Notes: generated by a model from the letters alone, not told the origin. A stretch of 6,163 nucleotides of DNA from Caldifarciminota bacterium (GCA_026991055.1 JALXCE010000171.1:1-6163); one strand, 5' to 3'. Shown: positions 1-6,136, counted from the first letter of the stretch. Translations and numbers: made by a program.

Positions 1-306
1 TCATCAGCCGAGATTAGAGAGGCCTTAAAGAGCCCGGTGAACCAGATTGTAGATGCGGTTAAAAATGCACTTGAGAAAACGCCACCAGAATTGGTTTCTG
101 ATATTATTGACCGCGGAATCTACCTAACAGGTGGTGGCTCACTTATCAAGGGGCTTGACGAGCTGATTAGGGAGGAGACCAACCTCTACGTTAAAACAGT
201 GGACAATCCACTGGATTGCGTTGCACTGGGTGCAGGTAAAATTCTTGAAAATCTGGAGAAATATGAGAAGGTTCTATTGAAACCACATAAACTCATCTCT
301 CTTTGA
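1..306 (+). CDS. mreB: Rod shape-determining protein MreB, C-terminal part (5' end outside window)
   Basis: The frame is open from the first base and ends at TGA 304-306, giving 101 residues, roughly the last third of a protein that is usually about 340 residues. MreB is the bacterial actin homologue; it polymerises under the inner membrane and organises peptidoglycan synthesis along the rod. The visible part holds the conserved nucleotide-binding loop LTGGGSLIKGLDELI (about residues 42-56 of the fragment) and the typical C-terminal segment NPLDCVALGAGKILEN, both characteristic of MreB rather than of FtsA or DnaK. An internal GTG at 37 could start an 89-residue reading, but the upstream codons (SSAEIREALKSPVNQI) fit MreB, so this is a truncation by the window edge. 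The stop overlaps the mreC start by one base. No defect is visible in the part present. Confidence 0.96.
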   Translation, partial: SSAEIREALKSPVNQIVDAVKNALEKTPPELVSDIIDRGIYLTGGGSLIKGLDELIREETNLYVKTVDNPLDCVALGAGKILENLEKYEKVLLKPHKLISL

Positions 307-1016
307 TGAAAAAAAGTTACCTGATTTACCTGCTCGTTTCCCTTTTATTCTTCATCAAGCCCATTAAAACTTTTTTCCACACCATCCTTGCGGACTCAGT
401 CTATATCCCGGTTTTGAAGGCTGAGAAGTTTGTGGAAGAGTTGACATTCATGCGCTCACAGTATGAGAAGTTGAACGAGCTCTTGCTTCTTTCCATGGGG
501 GAGCTGAGTGAAGAGAAGAGAAAAAGGCTTTATGAGATCTGGAAAAATGGACTTGACACCACCTATATCCTCGCCAGGGCTCTTTATTTTGACCCCTTTG
601 GAAAGGTGCAGAAAATTACGCTCGATAAGGGGAAAAATTCAGGTGTCAGATACGGCTTACCCGTTGTTTACAGGGGAAATCTGGTTGGAAAGGTTTACTA
701 TACAACTGACAGGCTCTCTTTTGTGATGAGTCTGTATAACGAGAATTTCAGGGTTGGAGTTGCGGACAAGAGGAGCGGTGTGCTCGGAGTGCTTGCAGGT
801 GGTAGCACTCCCCATCTTTTGTATGTCCCCAAATGGGCAGATGTAAGAGAAGGTGATACACTCATTACATCAGGCATTGGCATTATAAAGGGTGGAATTC
901 CCGCAGGGGTTGTTGATGAGGTAAAAAATTCCTCTGAGGACCAATTTTTCTTCAGGATTAAAGTCAGACCCTTCTGGGATTTTTCATCAACAGGCATATT
1001 CGGGATTGTGAAATGA
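306..1016 (+). CDS. mreC: Rod shape-determining protein MreC
   Basis: Predicted 236-residue bitopic membrane protein that links cytoplasmic MreB to the periplasmic wall-synthesis enzymes and activates PBP2/RodA. Residues about 5-19 form one hydrophobic segment. Residues about 35-80 are rich in charged and leucine residues and fit the short coiled coil. From about 90 to 235 comes the beta-rich MreC domain, with family-like segments KGKNSGVRYGLPVV (about 108-121), GNLVGKV, and the late ITSGIGIIKGGIPAG stretch (about 187-201). The protein is short beside E. coli MreC (about 367) and B. subtilis MreC (about 290), because it lacks the long C-terminal tail. ATG 306 is chosen because it overlaps the mreB TGA (TGATG); a TTG at 303 is also in frame but would only add one residue. 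There is no clear ribosome binding site, so translation is probably coupled to mreB. The stop overlaps mreD as ATGA. Confidence 0.95.
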   Translation: MKKSYLIYLLVSLLFFIKPIKTFFHTILADSVYIPVLKAEKFVEELTFMRSQYEKLNELLLLSMGELSEEKRKRLYEIWKNGLDTTYILARALYFDPFGKVQKITLDKGKNSGVRYGLPVVYRGNLVGKVYYTTDRLSFVMSLYNENFRVGVADKRSGVLGVLAGGSTPHLLYVPKWADVREGDTLITSGIGIIKGGIPAGVVDEVKNSSEDQFFFRIKVRPFWDFSSTGIFGIVK

Positions 1017-1444
1017 ACGCGAAAAAATGGACACTGCTTATACTTTTGCTGGTCTCATCGGCCATAAGGGCCAAAGTAACGTATATCTGGTTACCAGACC
1101 CGGTTTTAGTTTTTCTACTTCCCCTGATTTTGCACATTGCTGATGATTATGTTGGTCCGCTCGCCCTTACAGCTGGTATTTTAAGAGATGGATTGTATCT
1201 GGATATCCCCTGGGTCTCTCCATTCATTTTCACACTTTTTGGACTCATTTTCATCGTTTATCGTAACTTTGTAAATATTGCCCTGGTCCTGCCCAAGATT
1301 ATTCTATTCACTGTGAGCATCGTTGTTTATTACGCTGTTTACCTTTATGTCAATGGTCTTGCCCTCTCGCTCTTGTACTTCAGGGCGATCTTATTGACGG
1401 TTATCTTTTCGGTTCTGGTCGAATTATGGGTACAGAAAAGGTAA
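1013..1444 (+). CDS. mreD: Rod shape-determining protein MreD
   Basis: Predicted 143-residue integral membrane protein, close to the usual MreD length of about 160. It is almost entirely hydrophobic, with about five or six membrane segments (roughly 6-20, 31-57 possibly as two, 70-84, 88-112 and 116-139). The segment GILRDGLYLDIPWVSPFIF (about 55-73) resembles the conserved MreD motif in which an acidic residue follows a glycine-rich helix. MreD works with MreC and MreB in the rod complex; its exact biochemical role is not settled. ATG 1013 overlaps the mreC stop as ATGA, the standard sign of translational coupling, and the 3' end overlaps mrdA by 19 bases. Sequence conservation in this family is low, so the call rests on hydrophobicity pattern, motif and especially position between mreC and mrdA. 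Confidence 0.93.
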   Translation: MNAKKWTLLILLLVSSAIRAKVTYIWLPDPVLVFLLPLILHIADDYVGPLALTAGILRDGLYLDIPWVSPFIFTLFGLIFIVYRNFVNIALVLPKIILFTVSIVVYYAVYLYVNGLALSLLYFRAILLTVIFSVLVELWVQKR

Positions 1445-3126
1445 GAAGGCTCATCGTTTTCTCGCTTGTGATCTTTGTGTTTTTTGTTCTCCTCGGCCGA
1501 TTGTACGATATCCAGATTGTAAGACACGAGGAATTTACAAGCCGGGCCCAAAAGAATTTCCTCAAGTCCATCAGAATTCCTTACAAAAGAGGTAGAATTC
1601 TTGACAGAAATGGAGTGGTTCTCGCAGATTGGCGGCCAGGGTTCGCAGTTTATATTCTCAAAAATGGCCTTAAAAAATCGGAGCTAAAGAACCTCCTCGA
1701 AATAATCGGACTCAAAACTAATGTAGATAGTCTCTACCAGAAGTTGCTGCAGTATCCTGTTATAAAAGACCTTGATTTTAAAGAAATCACCAGGCTCGAA
1801 GAGGAAAGAGACAGGTTCCCCTACTTCGTGGTAGGGACTATACCAGTGAGGTATTATCACTATCCCAGGGTGCTGGCCCATGTTACGGGATACACTGGAG
1901 AGGTTACTCAGGCGGAGATTGAGAGGGATAGTACGCTAAAGGTTGGAGAGACAATCGGAAAGCGCGGTGTGGAAAAATTCTACAACCGATTTTTGAGGGG
2001 CAAATTTGGTACCCGGTATTTTATGGTGGACGTTACAGGTCAGCTAATCAAAGAGGACCCAATACCGCCCATCAAGCCTGTTGATGGTAAAGACATTACG
2101 CTCACCATTGATGCCCCGCTTGAACTGTACATAGATTCCCTGATGAGAGATTACGGTGCCGGAGCGGTTGTTGTTTTAAACATTAAAACAGGTGGTATTC
2201 TTGCCCTCTATTCAAAACCATCCTTTGATGCCAACCAGCTTTCGGCCGGGATTTCCTACAAACTCTGGCAGAAGCTTGTGTCTGATAAGACAAAACCATT
2301 GCTTGATAGAGCAATATCAGGTCTGTATCCGCCGGGCTCGACATTTAAGCCCGTCTCCGCCATGTTCGCCCTCGAAGCCGGTGCTGTCAGTGAAAACACG
2401 GTCTTCAGCTGCCCGGGGTACTACAGATTTGGAAGGAGGGTCTGGTCATGCTGGTTTAAACCCGGTCACGGCTCTCTCGATCTTCCCCAGGCGATTCAGC
2501 ACTCCTGTGATGTGTATTTCTACCAGCTGGGCTTGAGAATAGGATTTGGGAGATTCCTGAAAATGCTAAAAAAGTACGGGATAGGAGGAAAGGTCGGGAT
2601 AGACCTACCGGGAGAGATTCCCAGCTTTGTGCCTGACAGTAGCTGGTACAAAGAAAGGTATGGTGCCAATGGTTTCGGACCGGGAAATGTTCTAAATCTC
2701 GCCATTGGACAGGGAGAAATTCTTTTGACCCCACTAAAAATTGCCATACTAACGGCCCTCATTGCCAGTAATGGAGTTTTACCACGCCCACATGTTTTGA
2801 AGGCTATTGAGGATGCAGACTATATTCCAGGGGATACTTTGCGATGGAAAGTGGATTCATCGGTTTTTCGCGTCATCAAAAAGGGCATGTGGATGGTAGT
2901 CAATAAACCGGGTGGCACTGCCTATGCCTCACGCTCAGATAAGGTGATTTTTGCCGGTAAAACAGGAACATCTCAGAATCCACACGGAAAGGATCACGCA
3001 TTATTTACAGCCTTTGCCCCATATGACGATCCACAGATAGTCGTCACCGTTGTAGTTGAGCACGGTGAGCACGGCAGTCACGTCGCCCCCATTGCGAAGA
3101 AGATTATCGAACGATACTTTGAGTAG
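1426..3126 (+). CDS. mrdA: Penicillin-binding protein 2 (peptidoglycan D,D-transpeptidase of the elongasome)
   Basis: Predicted 566-residue class B penicillin-binding protein that cross-links peptidoglycan during lateral wall growth and is the target of mecillinam-type beta-lactams in E. coli. One N-terminal membrane anchor lies at about 8-24. The non-catalytic pedestal domain begins with RGRILDRNGVVLA (55-67) and contains GKRGVEKFYN (178-187). The transpeptidase domain shows all three active-site motifs: STFK (Ser305 nucleophile, Lys308), SCD (360-362) and KTG (512-514). SxD in the second motif instead of SxN is typical of the PBP2 branch and separates it from FtsI. The conserved end HGEHGSHVAPIAKKI (about 546-560) is present and the protein stops soon after, so it lacks the longer tail of E. 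coli PBP2 (633 residues). ATG 1426 lies inside the mreD end; no ribosome binding site is visible. It is the last plus-strand gene; rodA does not follow. Confidence 0.96.
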   Translation: MGTEKVRRLIVFSLVIFVFFVLLGRLYDIQIVRHEEFTSRAQKNFLKSIRIPYKRGRILDRNGVVLADWRPGFAVYILKNGLKKSELKNLLEIIGLKTNVDSLYQKLLQYPVIKDLDFKEITRLEEERDRFPYFVVGTIPVRYYHYPRVLAHVTGYTGEVTQAEIERDSTLKVGETIGKRGVEKFYNRFLRGKFGTRYFMVDVTGQLIKEDPIPPIKPVDGKDITLTIDAPLELYIDSLMRDYGAGAVVVLNIKTGGILALYSKPSFDANQLSAGISYKLWQKLVSDKTKPLLDRAISGLYPPGSTFKPVSAMFALEAGAVSENTVFSCPGYYRFGRRVWSCWFKPGHGSLDLPQAIQHSCDVYFYQLGLRIGFGRFLKMLKKYGIGGKVGIDLPGEIPSFVPDSSWYKERYGANGFGPGNVLNLAIGQGEILLTPLKIAILTALIASNGVLPRPHVLKAIEDADYIPGDTLRWKVDSSVFRVIKKGMWMVVNKPGGTAYASRSDKVIFAGKTGTSQNPHGKDHALFTAFAPYDDPQIVVTVVVEHGEHGSHVAPIAKKIIERYFE

Positions 3127-3131
3127 AGTTG

Positions 3132-3830
3132 TTATTTATCCTCTTCAGTTTCCACGGTGAAATCATCGAAATACACATAGGAATCGGCCTTTGACCACAG
3201 CCCAATTTTTCCTGAAATGGGAGAGCGAGCCCTAAAGTCCACGTATTTCTTCCCATCCAGGAATCCCTGAATCCTCTGGCCTTTTATCACGACGGTAAGG
3301 GTATGCCATACATGAGGCAGGGTCTTGACTCTTCTGATCCACTGTACAGGTCTCCTGCGCCCATTTTTCAGCTGAAACAAAACCAGATTATTCTCCAGGG
3401 GATTTGCCCTTACCACGAGATAGTCCCCATTTTTCTTGATGTCAAAGGCAATGCCTGCAGCCTGGTCAATTTTACCACTAATTGTTTTAAATCTTACAGT
3501 GATTTTACCGTTTTTGAAGTTGTCCAGCTCTTTAAAAATTGAGAGTGGAAAATACCTGTAAGCTTTCACATTATCGAGAAACTCAGCGTATCTCTCTCCG
3601 TAGAGAGCCTTTGCCTTCTCAGCAACTCCCTTTGCAAGGGTGCCGCGTGCCCACTTTCGCCCATCAACACAGTATACGACGTTATCTCCATCTTTACCGA
3701 GATGCCAATATCCAACAATGGATGAGAAGTGTTTTGACGGACCAAATCCTGATTCATCGTCAAATGTAATTTTTATAGTTTTCGCCCCAAGTAGATTCAC
3801 AAATATCAGTGCAATCAACAATCTTTTCAT
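3132..3830 (-). CDS. Exported concanavalin A-like protein (DUF1080/3-keto-disaccharide hydrolase-like domain), function unknown
   Basis: Predicted 232-residue secreted or periplasmic protein. Residues 1-16 form a signal peptide (MKR, hydrophobic core, LLGA) with likely cleavage after Ala16; no lipobox Cys is present, and the only Cys is Cys54. Residues about 105-228 look like the beta-sandwich domain of LamG/DUF1080-type proteins: GKITVRFKT, AAGIAFDIKKNGDYLVVRANPLENNLVLFQLKNGRR (about 124-159, in parts), W176-H-T-L, LDGKKYVDF (191-199) and the closing GKIGLWSKADSYVYFDDFTV (207-226). The first about 85 mature residues, including VVYCVDGRKW, are less recognisable. No catalytic residues can be assigned, so binding of a sugar polymer or a purely structural role is as likely as hydrolysis. 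ATG 3830 is chosen for its AAGGAGG site and signal peptide; the frame is open upstream but those 25 codons lie inside the permease gene. It overlaps the permease stop as ATGA. Confidence 0.85.
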   Translation of the reverse strand: MKRLLIALIFVNLLGAKTIKITFDDESGFGPSKHFSSIVGYWHLGKDGDNVVYCVDGRKWARGTLAKGVAEKAKALYGERYAEFLDNVKAYRYFPLSIFKELDNFKNGKITVRFKTISGKIDQAAGIAFDIKKNGDYLVVRANPLENNLVLFQLKNGRRRPVQWIRRVKTLPHVWHTLTVVIKGQRIQGFLDGKKYVDFRARSPISGKIGLWSKADSYVYFDDFTVETEEDK

Positions 3831-5110
3831 GGTATCCTCCTTTTGATCCAGATTGCCAAACCCAGCAAGGGCAGAAGTAAATAGTATACGAATTTTAAAT
3901 ACCACAGCCTCTCCCTTTCAACCACGAGAGGATATCCCGGGTAATCTGTAACATCCGGCTGTGGAATTTTGATCCCGGAAAGGGTTGAGATTATAGAGAA
4001 TGCCTCCTCTGGACTGTTTGAAAAAGTAGAGTCTGAAATCCATGTGCTGTTATTTTTAACCCTGTAAACAAACAGACCATAGGTGCCGGAATCCGGGAAC
4101 ACAACTTTTACATCCCTTTTTACGAGCAACAACCTGTCAAGAAACTCTCGTCTGTAGTCCACGAGCCGCGAATCTGATTTTCTCAGATGAATATCTATTT
4201 CAAGTGGAGGAAGTTTCCCTAATGCAGACCTCACTGCAGGTGGAAACGAATTCCTGTAGCTTTCTGTAATATCTGCTCTGTACCCTATGAATCCAGAGGC
4301 AAAAAGTAAAATCAGTCCAATGATCAGGGTGAGGGTTGCCCTGAGGGCGTTCTTTCTTTTAAAGAACTCCATCATGAAATAGGCGATCACAAGAAAAGTG
4401 CCAGATAAAATTGCAAGCTTCACCAGCACTCCAGCCGAGAAAATACCTTTTTCGAAAACCCTGAGAAGAGAGGTGAATGTAAATTTTGAAAGATAGAGGA
4501 TTAATGGAGACGCTGTCGCATCTTTCATAAAATCCAGGACCCAAGATGATAGCACTATGGTCAGCGCAAGAATTGAGGCGCTCGATGTGCTTTTGAGAAT
4601 CGAAGCCGAGGCAAATGATATTGAAATCACAAGAATTCCATACAGTACGTATCCCGCGAGGAGAAGCGCCATCTCAGCCCATGCAACATGCCCACCGACT
4701 GTTATCCAGAAAATAATCGCAAGAGTCGAGAGTGAAAGAGTAAGTAAAACGTAACCCAGAGATACGAAAAACTTTTGAATGAGGATTTTCCCCATCCCGT
4801 ATCCGAGCTGGGGGAGAAGGGAAATGGTGTTATATTCAAATTCTCTTGAAATCATGGGGATGACAGCAAAGGGAAGGAGAAGGGAGAATACAAGATAAAA
4901 TCCACCAAATGCAGGCACAAATACACCGGGAACAGGCTCAAAACTTCTTGCGTAGATAGGGTCTTTCAAAGCTGCAACACTTGCCTTGCTGTAAAGGTCA
5001 ATAGATGTAATGAAGCTGCTTCCGATAAGAAAAGAAGCAATGATGATAAGCAGATAAAATGCAGAGCTTGAAGTAAAAACTAGAATTTCTTTTTTAATGA
5101 GGCCCTTCAT
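3827..5110 (-). CDS. ABC-2 type permease with a fused reduced GldG-like extracytoplasmic domain
   Basis: Predicted 427-residue membrane subunit of an ABC transporter. About seven membrane segments (roughly 17-37, 68-88, 112-137, 145-170, 178-193, 228-248 and 258-276) are followed by a soluble stretch of about 125 residues (278-402) and a last membrane helix (404-421) ending in the basic tail KRRIP. The N-terminal part, with PMISREFEYNT (85-95) after a membrane segment, fits ABC-2/GldF-type permeases. The start of the soluble part, DITESYRNSFPPAVRSAL followed by PPLEIDIHL and a basic-hydrophobic stretch (about 280-338), resembles the opening of the GldG auxiliary subunit, which is normally a separate, much longer protein (about 500 residues or more). 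So this looks like a permease plus shortened GldG domain in one chain. ATG 5110 overlaps the ATPase stop as ATGA; the last codons also encode the ribosome binding site of the next gene. Substrate unknown. Confidence 0.87.
   Translation of the reverse strand: MKGLIKKEILVFTSSSAFYLLIIIASFLIGSSFITSIDLYSKASVAALKDPIYARSFEPVPGVFVPAFGGFYLVFSLLLPFAVIPMISREFEYNTISLLPQLGYGMGKILIQKFFVSLGYVLLTLSLSTLAIIFWITVGGHVAWAEMALLLAGYVLYGILVISISFASASILKSTSSASILALTIVLSSWVLDFMKDATASPLILYLSKFTFTSLLRVFEKGIFSAGVLVKLAILSGTFLVIAYFMMEFFKRKNALRATLTLIIGLILLFASGFIGYRADITESYRNSFPPAVRSALGKLPPLEIDIHLRKSDSRLVDYRREFLDRLLLVKRDVKVVFPDSGTYGLFVYRVKNNSTWISDSTFSNSPEEAFSIISTLSGIKIPQPDVTDYPGYPLVVERERLWYLKFVYYLLLPLLGLAIWIKRRIP
3836..3842 (-). 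promoter_or_regulatory. Ribosome binding site of the exported concanavalin A-like protein, inside the permease gene
   Basis: AAGGAGG on the minus strand ends five bases before ATG 3830. It lies within the last codons of the permease (the Lys-Arg-Arg of its basic tail), so the same bases serve as coding sequence and as a ribosome binding site. This decides the start of the downstream gene and suggests it is translated both by coupling and by independent initiation. Confidence 0.85.
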
Positions 5111-5793
5111 GCTATTGCCTTTATAAAAACACCTTCGAGGTCCGGGGACCCAAATTTTTCTTTTAGCTCATCAACGTATCCCGAGGTCACGACTTCCCCA
5201 CCTCTCAAAATGATTATGTAATCACAGATCTTCTCTGCATAACTCAAATTGTGGATGGTTAACAGGAAGTTTCTCCCCTCGTCCTGCATCTTTCGGATAA
5301 GCTCTGAAATTTTTCTGATCTGCAGTGGGTCGAATCCGTCAAAGGGCTCGTCAAGTAATGCGTATTTTGTCCTCCTGTGTAATGCAAAGTAAAGCTTTAA
5401 TCTCTGTTTGTAGCCCTTGGAAAGATGGGAGATTCTTTTGTCCCACACATCTTCAATGCCGAGCCAACTGATCAGGTGTGAGCTTTTTACCCTCGTGGAG
5501 TTTTCGACAAACTCAACAAACTCCCTCACCCTGAGCTCGGGGTACATCTCGACAGTTTCTGGAAGGTAGGAAATGAGCTTCAGTCTCTCATAAAATCCTG
5601 GATTGGAAACGCCGTCAAGTATCACCTCACCTGTGTCAGGCTGAAGAAAACCAGAAATGACCTTTAGAAGGGTTGATTTGCCAGCACCGTTGGGGCCGAC
5701 AATAGCAGAAATAGTGCCTTCTGGAATCTGGAAGGAGACGTTTCTCAGCACCTGAACCGGGCCGATTTTGAGAGAGATGTTTTTTATCTGCAT
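5107..5793 (-). CDS. ABC transporter ATP-binding protein (ABC-2/GldA-like)
   Basis: Predicted 228-residue cytoplasmic ATPase that powers the adjacent permease. All nucleotide-binding motifs are intact: Walker A GPNGAGKST (33-41), Q-loop region SYLPET (75-80, with Glu where many families have Gln, as is common in this ABC-2 group), signature LSKGYKQR (124-131), Walker B YALLDEP (144-150), D-loop GFDP (153-156) and H-loop His181 in TIHNL. The length is normal for a single-domain exporter ATPase. ATG 5793 is chosen because MQIKNISL is the usual family N-terminus. The frame is open upstream to GTG 5853, with ATG 5838 between, but that extension runs through the GC-rich hairpin and T-tract and encodes a Gly-rich stretch unlike the family. 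Oddly, ATG 5793 has no ribosome binding site and lies only about 5 bases past the T-tract. The stop overlaps the permease start by 4 bases. Substrate cannot be deduced. Confidence 0.94.
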   Translation of the reverse strand: MQIKNISLKIGPVQVLRNVSFQIPEGTISAIVGPNGAGKSTLLKVISGFLQPDTGEVILDGVSNPGFYERLKLISYLPETVEMYPELRVREFVEFVENSTRVKSSHLISWLGIEDVWDKRISHLSKGYKQRLKLYFALHRRTKYALLDEPFDGFDPLQIRKISELIRKMQDEGRNFLLTIHNLSYAEKICDYIIILRGGEVVTSGYVDELKEKFGSPDLEGVFIKAIA

Positions 5794-5798
5794 GTAAG

Positions 5799-5838
5799 AA
5801 AAAAAATGGGGGGCGATGGCTTCGCCATCGCCCCCCAT
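5799..5838 (-). terminator. Rho-independent terminator after the ferredoxin gene
   Basis: On the minus strand a perfect 15-bp stem (ATGGGGGGCGATGGC at 5838-5824 pairing with 5820-5806) closes a 3-nt GAA loop and runs into eight Ts (5806-5799, the first being the last stem base). The stem top reads GCGAAGC, a sequence known to form an unusually stable mini-hairpin. The stem starts 23 bases after the ferredoxin stop, so it would end that transcript. The plus strand side has no T-tract, so it should act only in the minus direction. It also lies just in front of the ABC ATPase start, so it may act as a partial terminator or attenuator for that operon. Confidence 0.9.
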
Positions 5839-5861
5839 AATCAAATTAACCACATTTATTC

Positions 5862-6074
5862 TTACTTACAATCTTCTGACTCTTCGATTATGATTGCTCC
5901 GCTGGGGCACTGATCCGCTGCATCCTGCACATCCTCTCTGTCGCCTGTGCACTCCATGCCTTCCTTTACATAGGCAAGACCATCATCACCCATTTCGAAC
6001 ACGTCAGGTACAAGGTCCACACAGATGGAATCTCCTACACAAAGATCTGGATCAATTGTTACTTTGAGTCCCAT
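5862..6074 (-). CDS. Small acidic ferredoxin with a CxxDxxC...CP cluster site ([3Fe-4S]/[4Fe-4S] type)
   Basis: Predicted 70-residue soluble electron carrier of the single-cluster ferredoxin family (Thermotoga and Pyrococcus ferredoxins are about 60-66 residues). Cluster ligands by position are Cys12, Asp15, Cys18 and Cys56 followed by Pro57, in CVGDSIC and QCPSGAI; PDVFEMGDDGLA (23-34) is the usual family segment. Asp takes the place of the second Cys, as in Pyrococcus furiosus ferredoxin, where it binds the fourth iron. Val22 and Asp48 stand where that protein has its two disulfide Cys, so the disulfide should be absent; Cys42 and Cys69 are extra. The protein is very acidic (19 Asp/Glu against 4 Lys/Arg), normal for ferredoxins. 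Redox partner enzymes are not in the window. ATG 6074 has an AAGGAGG site seven bases upstream and a clear promoter; a terminator follows, so it is probably a single-gene, well-expressed unit. Confidence 0.94.
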   Translation of the reverse strand: MGLKVTIDPDLCVGDSICVDLVPDVFEMGDDGLAYVKEGMECTGDREDVQDAADQCPSGAIIIEESEDCK

Positions 6075-6081
6075 TTTCTAT

Positions 6082-6088
6082 CCTCCTT
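6082..6088 (-). promoter_or_regulatory. Ribosome binding site of the ferredoxin gene
   Basis: AAGGAGG on the minus strand, seven bases before ATG 6074. It is a full-consensus Shine-Dalgarno site, and with the promoter just upstream it supports both the start choice and high expression. Confidence 0.88.
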
Positions 6089-6107
6089 CTTGAGTTTTAG
6101 TGTGAGA

Positions 6108-6136
6108 AGTATAAAATCTTTCAAAAGTAATATCAA
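6108..6136 (-). promoter_or_regulatory. Sigma70-type promoter for the ferredoxin gene
   Basis: Reading the minus strand, TTGATA (6136-6131) and TATACT (6113-6108) are separated by exactly 17 bases, close to the TTGACA/TATAAT consensus. Transcription would start near 6101, giving a leader of about 26 bases before ATG 6074. The surrounding sequence is AT-rich. No operator-like inverted repeat was seen beside it. Confidence 0.8.

Noticed and set aside
75..80. Glu in place of Gln in the ABC ATPase Q-loop (residues 75-80 of that protein) as a catalytic defect
   Set aside because: YLPE is common in ABC-2/GldA-like ATPases and every other motif is intact, so it is not evidence of an inactive enzyme. 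The coordinates given are protein residues.
698..997. Minus-strand open frame of 99 codons within mreC
   Set aside because: It lies fully opposite a well-supported gene, shows no family motif or ribosome binding site, and is a shadow frame.
2192..2762. Open frames on both strands inside the mrdA transpeptidase region
   Set aside because: Proline- and serine-rich or otherwise low-information translations opposite or across a gene with all three PBP motifs; no independent support.
3303..3846. Plus-strand open frames opposite the exported protein gene
   Set aside because: No recognisable protein features or initiation signals; the minus-strand reading has a signal peptide, a domain and a ribosome binding site.
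3831..3905. In-frame upstream extension of the exported protein by 25 codons
   Set aside because: It overlaps the permease gene, would bury the signal peptide, and the internal ATG 3830 has a consensus ribosome binding site.
5806..5838. The palindrome as a mobile-element end, operator or plus-strand terminator
   Set aside because: There is a single copy in the window, no flanking repeat or transposase, and no T-tract on the plus side, so a minus-strand terminator explains it better.
5794..5853. N-terminal 20-residue extension of the ABC ATPase from GTG 5853 or ATG 5838
   Set aside because: It encodes the hairpin and T-tract as a Gly-rich stretch with no family resemblance. It is kept only as a regulatory possibility under findings, not as the CDS start.
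5845..5875. Possible weak promoter for the ABC genes between the ferredoxin stop and the hairpin
   Set aside because: The best -10-like hexamer (GATTAT) matches only 4 of 6 and has no acceptable -35 at 16-18 bases, so it is not above chance in this AT-rich stretch.
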